From CAZFAP01 sp964516325 (GTDB lineage: Bacteria > Auribacterota > JABMQX01): DNA of 7,021 nucleotides. The stretch spans positions 1 to 7,021 of the forward strand of contig CAZFAP010000214.1 in the NCBI GenBank assembly GCA_964516325.1. Reading direction: 5' to 3'. A program made the translations under genes and the position numbers. The notes beneath the pieces are model-generated. The model searched no databases, was not told the DNA's origin, and worked only from the letters and a program-made list of their open reading frames with translations. This document shows positions 1 through 4,889 of the stretch, piece after piece; within the stretch, counting starts at the first letter, position 1, and every line of letters starts with the position of its first letter.

Positions 1-2
1 CC

Positions 3-86
3 CTCGTCCTGCTGGGGTTGGTCCTGATCATGAATTCTGTCGCATTAGTTGTCCGCTACAAGTTCCGAAAGAGACATCGGTGGTGA
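3..86 (+). CDS. pstA: Phosphate ABC transporter permease PstA, C-terminal fragment (5' end outside window)
   Basis: The window opens inside a coding frame whose last 27 residues end at TGA 84-86. What is visible is the end of a hydrophobic membrane helix (LVLLGLVLIMNSVALVV) followed by a short basic tail (RYKFRKRHRW). This is the usual ending of a Pst-type inner-membrane permease: a last transmembrane helix and a positively charged cytoplasmic tail. The identification rests mainly on context, since two pstB genes and phoU follow directly and pstA normally precedes pstB. Its stop overlaps the start of the first pstB gene, which indicates translational coupling. The fragment is too short to exclude PstC or a fused permease. 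Confidence 0.72.
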   Translation, partial: LVLLGLVLIMNSVALVVRYKFRKRHRW

Positions 87-826
87 AATTCTCGGTACGA
101 GATTTGAACGTTTGGTATGGATCGGTCCCTGCCCTGACCGACGTTAGTATAGACATTCGCGCTAACGAGATTTTGGGGATCATCGGCCCCGCGAATAGCG
201 GGAAGAGCAGCTTCTTGAGAACCTTGAACCGCCTTAACGAGCTGACGCTGAATTTTAGAATGACCGGGGACGTGAGGCTTTCAGGCGCCGATATCAACAA
301 GACGGATGTTGACCTGCTGAGGAAAAAAGTCGGTATGGTATTTGCCTTGCCGTTACCTTTGCCAATGTCAGTCTTCGACAACATCGCCTACGGCCCAAAG
401 ATGCATGGTGTCAAAAGTAAGAGGCGACAGAAAGAGATTGTAGAGCGAGCTCTGAAAGAGGCCTACCTTTGGGATGAGGTCAAGGACAGGCTGAATACAC
501 CTGCGGCCAAATTATCCGGAGGCCAGCAGCAGCGACTCTGCATGGCAAGGACCTTGGCGGTGGAGCCGGAGGTCATTTTGTTCGACGAGCCCTGTTCAGG
601 TCTCGACCCGATCTCGACAGCCAAAATAGAGGATACCATGTTGAGGTTAAAAGCAAACTATACGCTCGTTCTGGTAACTAACAATGTGCATCAGGCATCG
701 CGTGTGGCGGACAAGACTGCGTTTTTCTTGAGCGGGCGACTCATTGAATTAGATGACACGGATAAGATATTCACGGCGCCCTCCGATAAGCGGACAGAAG
801 ACTACATTGGGGGAAGATTTGGATAG
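80..826 (+). CDS. pstB: Phosphate ABC transporter ATPase PstB, copy 1, with degenerate Q-loop and switch His
   Basis: This 248-residue protein has the length and layout of PstB, the cytoplasmic ATPase that drives phosphate import through PstC/PstA. The A-loop region NVWYG lies near residues 10-14, Walker A GPANSGKS at 36-43, signature LSGGQQQRLC at 145-154, Walker B VILFDEP at 165-171 with Glu170 present, and the C-terminus KRTEDYIGGRFG is typical. Two ATP-site residues are not. The Q-loop reads VGMVFALP, with Ala89 (codon GCC) where PstB has Gln. The switch region reads VTNN, with Asn201 (codon AAC) where His is expected. The DNA is clean around both, so these are not frameshift artefacts. 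Start is GTG 80 or GTG 83, both overlapping the pstA stop; the ribosome site is weak, so coupling to pstA is likely. I infer that it works as a heterodimer with the next gene's product, supplying the intact signature motif. Confidence 0.92.
   Translation: MVKFSVRDLNVWYGSVPALTDVSIDIRANEILGIIGPANSGKSSFLRTLNRLNELTLNFRMTGDVRLSGADINKTDVDLLRKKVGMVFALPLPLPMSVFDNIAYGPKMHGVKSKRRQKEIVERALKEAYLWDEVKDRLNTPAAKLSGGQQQRLCMARTLAVEPEVILFDEPCSGLDPISTAKIEDTMLRLKANYTLVLVTNNVHQASRVADKTAFFLSGRLIELDDTDKIFTAPSDKRTEDYIGGRFG
809..814 (+). promoter_or_regulatory. Probable ribosome binding site for pstB copy 2
   Basis: The purine run GGGGGA lies inside the 3' end of pstB copy 1, only 4 nt before the TTG at 819. It is the only Shine-Dalgarno-like sequence near the gene junction and supports a start at or just after 819 rather than the upstream ATG-like starts of the open frame. 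The spacing is short, so initiation may rely mostly on ribosomes terminating at 824-826. Confidence 0.4.
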
Positions 827-1577
827 GCTGAAGATTCAGGTTAACAACCTCAATCTGTGGTATAGCAGCTTCCAGGCGCTGAAGGATGTCAACGCCTCCT
901 TCGAGGAAAGGCTAATCACCGCTATCATTGGTCCTTCGGGCTGCGGCAAAACGACTCTGTTGCGCGTCTTTAACCGCATGAATGACCTGGTAGAGGGTGT
1001 CCGGGTAACAGGAACCGTGATGGTTGATGGTATCAATGTTATCGCCCCCGACACGGACTTGATGACGTTGCGTCGGAAGATCGGAATGGTATTCCAAAGG
1101 CCCAATCCCTTTCCGCTCTCCATCTATGAGAACGTCGTTTTCGGACCGCGGATTCACGGACGTGCGGGCAAGAACGAGTTGGATGAGATTGCCGAAAAGA
1201 GCCTGCAAGCGGTGTTGTTATGGGATGAATTGAAGGACAGACTGGATAAGCCCGCCCTCAGTCTTTCCTTAGAGCAGCAACAGCGGCTTTGCATTGCGAG
1301 GCTCATCGCGGTGAAATCCGATATACTGTTGCTGGATGAGCCTTGCTCGGCTCTCGATCCTCAGGCAACTCAAGCAATTGAGGAGTTAATGCGCGGTCTT
1401 AAGAAGAACTACACTTTGGTTGTTGTAACACATAACATGCAGCAGGCAGCGCGTGTTTCTGACGAAGCGGGATTTATGCTGTTAGGTGAGTTGATAGAGT
1501 TTGGTGAAACCGAGCAGATTTTCACCAGGCCAAAGGATAAACGCACCGAGGATTATATTACAGGGCGATTCGGATAG
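819..1577 (+). CDS. pstB: Phosphate ABC transporter ATPase PstB, copy 2, with degenerate signature motif
   Basis: This is a second PstB-type ATPase, about 252 residues from the TTG at 819. It contains NLWYSSFQAL near residues 12-21, Walker A GPSGCGKT at 38-45, Q-loop IGMVFQRPNPFP with Gln93, Walker B ILLLDEP with Glu174, and VTHN with His205, all as in consensus PstB. The odd part is the ABC signature: LSLEQQQRLC at 149-158, so both glycines of LSGGQ are replaced by Leu and Glu. By eye it is roughly half identical to copy 1, and both end in a KRTEDYIxGRFG tail, so the two probably arose by duplication. The start is uncertain. The frame is open back to 753, but TTG 819 overlaps the copy 1 stop (824-826), sits behind a GGGGGA run, and gives family length. 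TTG 807 is an alternative. I infer that this subunit supplies the catalytic half-site of a PstB heterodimer. Confidence 0.92.
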   Translation: MDRLKIQVNNLNLWYSSFQALKDVNASFEERLITAIIGPSGCGKTTLLRVFNRMNDLVEGVRVTGTVMVDGINVIAPDTDLMTLRRKIGMVFQRPNPFPLSIYENVVFGPRIHGRAGKNELDEIAEKSLQAVLLWDELKDRLDKPALSLSLEQQQRLCIARLIAVKSDILLLDEPCSALDPQATQAIEELMRGLKKNYTLVVVTHNMQQAARVSDEAGFMLLGELIEFGETEQIFTRPKDKRTEDYITGRFG

Positions 1578-1651
1578 TTTGCGTTAACAGAGTAACCGAT
1601 GCGCAGTATAAAGGGAGCGACGAAACGCAGCCGTCGGCGTTGTTCCCATTG

Positions 1652-1658
1652 AAGGAGG
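1652..1658 (+). promoter_or_regulatory. Strong ribosome binding site for phoU
   Basis: A consensus AAGGAGG ends 6 nt before the ATG at 1665. It lies in the 87-nt gap after pstB copy 2, which otherwise shows only a weak 5-bp hairpin (AACGC 1624-1628 with GCGTT 1637-1641). The strong site suggests that phoU is translated independently rather than by coupling. Confidence 0.75.
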
Positions 1659-1664
1659 GAGCAG

Positions 1665-2348
1665 ATGTCGGAGCACCTACAAAGAGAAATAAGAGAAATG
1701 AAGAAGGCGATACTCGGGATCGGCGCCGTCGTCGAGGAAAGCCTTCACAAAGCCGTCAAGGCGCTGCAAGAGAGAGATGAGAAGCTGGCGAAGAGTGTGA
1801 TAGATAACGATGTTGAGATTGACCACATGGAGGTTGACATGGAAGAGGAGTGCCTGAAGGTGCTCGCTCTTCACCAGCCGGTTGCGAGCGACCTGCGCCT
1901 CATCGTTTCCATCCTGAAAATCAACAATGATTTGGAACGAATTGGCGACCTGGCTGTCAATATCGCTGAAAGAGCGGCATTTCTCGCGACGCAAATTCCG
2001 ATAGATATCCCTCTGGATTTCCCTCTGATGGCCGAAAAAACCAAGGCCATGCTCAGGAAAAGCCTGGACGCGTTGGTGAACGCCGACTCGCGCCTCGCGT
2101 ACGAGGTCTGCGCTGCGGACGACGAAGTGGACGCTATCAATCGGCAAATGTACTTGCAGGTTCAAGACGCGATCCGCCGCCATCCAGACCGGGTGGAGAG
2201 CCTGATTCATCTGCTTTCTGTTTCGCGCCACATGGAGCGGATAGCCGACCACGCTACGAACATTGCTGAAGATGTGATCTACATGACCGAGGGCGAAATC
2301 GTGCGACACAGGACGGAGGACTACCACTCCCAGTCCCGGAGAGTATGA
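1665..2348 (+). CDS. phoU: Phosphate signalling protein PhoU
   Basis: This 227-residue protein has the standard PhoU length and two-fold repeat, each half a three-helix bundle. Both repeat motifs are clear: NNDLERIGDLAVNIAERA in the first half (residues 87-104) and SRHMERIADHATNIAEDVIYM in the second (about 187-207). Their acidic residues (E91, D95, E102; E191, D195, E202, D203) match the ExxxD-type metal-cluster ligands known in PhoU. The conserved segment LALHQPVASDLRLIVSILK (67-85) is also a family hallmark. PhoU is a cytoplasmic protein that links the Pst transporter to the PhoR/PhoB-type kinase system and restrains phosphate uptake; that role is family knowledge. Its place immediately after the pst genes fits. 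The start is fixed by the AAGGAGG site. No phoB/phoR gene is visible in the window. Confidence 0.96.
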   Translation: MSEHLQREIREMKKAILGIGAVVEESLHKAVKALQERDEKLAKSVIDNDVEIDHMEVDMEEECLKVLALHQPVASDLRLIVSILKINNDLERIGDLAVNIAERAAFLATQIPIDIPLDFPLMAEKTKAMLRKSLDALVNADSRLAYEVCAADDEVDAINRQMYLQVQDAIRRHPDRVESLIHLLSVSRHMERIADHATNIAEDVIYMTEGEIVRHRTEDYHSQSRRV

Positions 2349-2534
2349 AACTGGAGGTGTTGCCGCATGGCCAAGCCAGGGCATTATCAAGTTGTCAGCT
2401 CTTGCACTATCCAACAAGGTCGGTTACTCTCCAGCGAGAACATTTCTTGTGGTTTGCCTTCTGCGTTTGGGTAGCCAGTGTGCTTTTCGGGCCGCACGAG
2501 TTGTGGACCCGGTGCATGTCAGGATTTGAATTAC

Positions 2535-2540
2535 TGAGGA
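2535..2540 (+). promoter_or_regulatory. Ribosome binding site for the ABC-2 ATPase (supports a GTG start)
   Basis: TGAGGA lies 7 nt before the GTG at 2548 and settles that start. The 199-nt gap between phoU and this gene (2349-2547) contains no convincing gene, terminator or consensus promoter by eye; a TTGCAC/TACTCT pair with 17-nt spacing at 2402-2430 is too weak to call. Confidence 0.6.
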
Positions 2541-2547
2541 TTATCGC

Positions 2548-3453
2548 GTGGAATCCATTGTCTGTGTAAAAGCTGTAACGAAGAGGTTCGGAGACGTGGC
2601 GGCGGTGAGGGAGTTGTCGCTGGACGTGGCGCCGGGGACAATCTACGGCCTCCTCGGGCCGAACGGCGCCGGAAAGACAACGACGCTGCGGATGATTTTG
2701 GGGATTTTCCTGCCGGATGAAGGGACGATTTCGGTTTTCAACGGGCAGGGAATCGAGGACGCGAAAAGCAGGATCGGCTATCTCCCTGAGGAACGCGGGT
2801 TGTACCGGAAGATGAAGGTCGGGGACGTGCTGCGGTTTTTCTGCGAGATCAAAGGGGTGGACAAGATAACTTCCGCCAGGAGAGTGGACTACTGGCTTGA
2901 GAGAGTGGGTCTGGCGGACTGGAAGGAGAAAAAGGTCGAGGAGCTGTCCCGCGGGATGCAGCAGAAGGTGCAGTTCATCGCGACGGTCATTCACGAGCCG
3001 GACCTTCTTATACTCGACGAGCCTTTCTCCGGCATGGACCCCGTGAATACGACACAGATAAAGGACATCGTCGTCGAGCAGAAGAACGCGGGCAAGACCG
3101 TTATTCTTTCGACGCACATCATGGAGCAGGCGGAGAAGCTGTGCGACGAAATCTGCCTCATCAACAAGGGGAGAGCCGTCCTGAAGGGCCCCCTCGGCGA
3201 GATCAAGCGGAGCTACGGCACGGATTCGGTTCACATCCAGTACTCCGGCGACGGTTCCTTCATCGAGCAGTTGCCGGGGGTTGAATCCGCGGACGATTAC
3301 GGGAATTACATTGAGTTGAAGCTTTCTCGCGACGCCGATGCGTCTGCACTGCTACGGGAAATCTGCACAAAGGTAGCGGTCACGCGGTTCGAGGTCGTCG
3401 AGCCGTCGCTGAACCGCATTTTTATCGAGAGTGTGAGCGAAGCTGATGAATAA
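2548..3453 (+). CDS. ABC-2 type exporter, ATP-binding protein (NatA/YhaQ-like)
   Basis: This 301-residue protein is the cytoplasmic ATPase of an ABC-2 exporter. The nucleotide-binding domain covers about residues 1-215: Walker A GPNGAGKT (37-44), a Q-loop region reading IGYLPEERGLY (76-86) as is usual in the NatA/YhaQ group, signature LSRGM (133-137) instead of LSGGQ, Walker B LLILDEPFSGMDP (153-165), and switch His190 in LSTHIMEQAEKLCD. Residues 216-301 form a C-terminal extension of the kind seen after NatA-type ATPases (DUF4162-like). The 3' end overlaps the permease gene by 8 nt, so the two are co-translated and surely act together. Family members export sodium, peptides, antibiotics or unknown substrates; the sequence does not show which. 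Start is GTG. Confidence 0.93.
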   Translation: MESIVCVKAVTKRFGDVAAVRELSLDVAPGTIYGLLGPNGAGKTTTLRMILGIFLPDEGTISVFNGQGIEDAKSRIGYLPEERGLYRKMKVGDVLRFFCEIKGVDKITSARRVDYWLERVGLADWKEKKVEELSRGMQQKVQFIATVIHEPDLLILDEPFSGMDPVNTTQIKDIVVEQKNAGKTVILSTHIMEQAEKLCDEICLINKGRAVLKGPLGEIKRSYGTDSVHIQYSGDGSFIEQLPGVESADDYGNYIELKLSRDADASALLREICTKVAVTRFEVVEPSLNRIFIESVSEADE

Positions 3454-4714
3454 GACCCTCAAGATCGCCCATCGAGAGTACGTGGTGAACGTCCGAAGGA
3501 AATCGTTCTTGATCGGCATTTTCCTCATGCCGCTATTCATCGCCGGGGTCTCCATTCTCCCGGGCCTTCTCGCCAAGAAGGCGATGGAGGGGGCAGGAGA
3601 GACGAGAACGGTTGCGATTGTTGACCTGACAGGACAGTTGTATCCCGAAGTGAAAAAGATGCTCGAGGAACAAAGAGGCGGCCCGAAGTACATAGTCGAG
3701 GAGATCAAGGCGGCGGGCGGGAATCTGGAAGAGAGGCAAACGGAACTCAACGAGAGAGTCCAGAAAAAGCAGCTCGACACATACGTTGTTATCGGGAAGA
3801 AGGTGATTACTTCGCACATTCAGTACGAGGATTCTCCCGACCACAAGATTCGATGTTACAGCCGGAACGTGGCAGACTTCGGCCAGTTGGAGAGGATCAA
3901 CGGGGCGGTCAGCCGGGCACTCATAGACCTGAGACTGAGGAACATGGGAATTGATCCCGCGGTCAGCACGAAAGCCTCCTGGAACATCAACATCGAGAGG
4001 TTGGAGGTGAAGAAAGGCGAGGCCAAAAAGGCGCAAGGTCTAACAAAGTTCTTTGGGGCATTCGCCTTTATGATGTTGCTGTTCTTCGGCTTACAGATCA
4101 GCGGGCAGACGCTCATGCAGAGCGTCATCGAGGAAAAGAACTCGAGGATTATGGAGGTTCTTCTCTCATCCGTCTCTCCCAAGGAACTGATGCGGGGGAA
4201 GATCTTAGGGTTGGGCGCGGTCGGGCTGACCATGATAGTCCTGTGGGCGGCAGTAGGCTACACGGCGGCGCGGCTGCGAAATTTTGACGTTGCGTCTCTG
4301 CCCAACGTTGGCTACATGCTGGTTTTCTTTCTGCTCGGATACGCCTTCTTCGGGACGCTGATGGCGACGGTCGGGTCCCTGTGCAACAGCGAGAAAGAGG
4401 CGCAGCAACTGATGATGCCGATCATGCTGTCTCTGGTTCTGCCGCTAATGGTCTGGTTCTACATCGCCCAGCGGCCCGACAGCACCTTCGCAAGAGCTCT
4501 GTCGGTGATTCCTTTCACTGTGCCCATGATCATGATGTTGCGGATTGCCATACAAACGCCCGCGGCATCGCAAATCGTCGTCAGCATCATCGTCATGCTC
4601 ATCTCCATCTGGGTGTGTCTGCGGGCATCTACGAGGGTCTTCCGCACCGGCATCCTCATGTACGGCAAACGCCCCGGCCTCAAAGAAATCCTCCGTTGGG
4701 TCAGATACAAGTAG
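3446..4714 (+). CDS. ABC-2 type exporter, permease (NatB/YhaP-like)
   Basis: This 422-residue inner-membrane protein partners the preceding ATPase. By eye, a first membrane segment lies at about residues 21-42 (SFLIGIFLMPLFIAGVSILP). A large, mostly hydrophilic domain of about 150 residues follows (50-200), expected to lie outside the cytoplasmic membrane. A block of roughly six hydrophobic segments then runs from about 203 to 394. The stretch SVIEEKNSRIMEVLLSSVSP (226-245), between the second and third segments, is the hallmark coupling region of NatB/ABC-2 permeases. The protein ends with a basic tail. The ATG at 3446 lies inside the end of the ATPase gene (stop 3451-3453), so translation is coupled. 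No substrate can be assigned. NatB-type sodium or toxic-compound export is possible, but the neighbours give no support for any specific role. Confidence 0.93.
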   Translation: MNKTLKIAHREYVVNVRRKSFLIGIFLMPLFIAGVSILPGLLAKKAMEGAGETRTVAIVDLTGQLYPEVKKMLEEQRGGPKYIVEEIKAAGGNLEERQTELNERVQKKQLDTYVVIGKKVITSHIQYEDSPDHKIRCYSRNVADFGQLERINGAVSRALIDLRLRNMGIDPAVSTKASWNINIERLEVKKGEAKKAQGLTKFFGAFAFMMLLFFGLQISGQTLMQSVIEEKNSRIMEVLLSSVSPKELMRGKILGLGAVGLTMIVLWAAVGYTAARLRNFDVASLPNVGYMLVFFLLGYAFFGTLMATVGSLCNSEKEAQQLMMPIMLSLVLPLMVWFYIAQRPDSTFARALSVIPFTVPMIMMLRIAIQTPAASQIVVSIIVMLISIWVCLRASTRVFRTGILMYGKRPGLKEILRWVRYK

Positions 4715-4722
4715 TTTATCGG

Positions 4723-4757
4723 GGACACCATAGCTCTTCCATGTGGTGACGGTGTCC
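4723..4757 (+). repeat. Imperfect palindrome (GGACACC...GGTGTCC) after the exporter operon
   Basis: GGACACC (4723-4729) is repeated exactly in inverted orientation as GGTGTCC (4751-4757), with 21 nt between. A second, shorter pair, CACCA (4726-4730) and TGGTG (4744-4748), would form an alternative inner stem. It lies 8 nt after the permease stop. It has no T-run, so it is not a classic intrinsic terminator. It could be a weak terminator, an mRNA-stabilising hairpin, or a decayed copy of a palindromic intergenic repeat. The rest of 4758-4858 shows nothing recognisable. Confidence 0.4.
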
Positions 4758-4858
4758 GTGGAGGGCTGGCGCTAACCTATCGCGCCTCATCGGAGCTTGC
4801 CCGCTCGTTCTTGAATCCCCACAATCATCCTTCTTCCCGATGCTCCGGCTGTTTGTTG

Positions 4859-4864
4859 TATGAT
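4859..4864 (+). promoter_or_regulatory. Possible -10 element upstream of the restriction-modification gene
   Basis: TATGAT differs from TATAAT at one position and lies 25 nt before the start codon at 4890. No acceptable -35 hexamer is found at 16-18 nt spacing, so this is only a candidate. The gene is the first after a 175-nt gap and is likely to have its own promoter somewhere here. Confidence 0.22.
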
Positions 4865-4875
4865 GTGCTCACTGA

Positions 4876-4882
4876 AAGGAGG
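4876..4882 (+). promoter_or_regulatory. Strong ribosome binding site for the restriction-modification gene
   Basis: AAGGAGG, extended by further G residues to 4885, lies 7 nt before the ATG at 4890 and fixes that start. There is no competing in-frame start nearby with a comparable site. Confidence 0.75.
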
Positions 4883-4889
4883 GGGAGAA

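Noticed and set aside
80..826. PstB copy 1 as a decaying pseudogene
   Set aside because: Walker A, signature, Walker B and the C-terminal tail are intact and full length, and the losses complement those in copy 2, which fits specialisation better than decay.
2402..2430. TTGCAC-17-TACTCT promoter upstream of the ABC-2 operon
   Set aside because: Each hexamer matches consensus at only three of six positions, which is expected by chance.
2345..2569. 74-codon frame starting at an ATGA overlap with the phoU stop
   Set aside because: The overlap and a nearby GGAG are suggestive, but the protein has no recognisable motif or clear membrane pattern, and it runs 22 nt into the ABC ATPase gene, which has its own good ribosome site.
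4381..4749. Overlapping + strand open frames within and after the permease gene
   Set aside because: They are alternate-frame shadows of the ABC-2 permease, rich in His/Arg low-complexity sequence, with no ribosome site or family similarity.
4723..4757. Intrinsic transcription terminator
   Set aside because: The stem is only 7 bp with a 21-nt loop and is not followed by a U-run.
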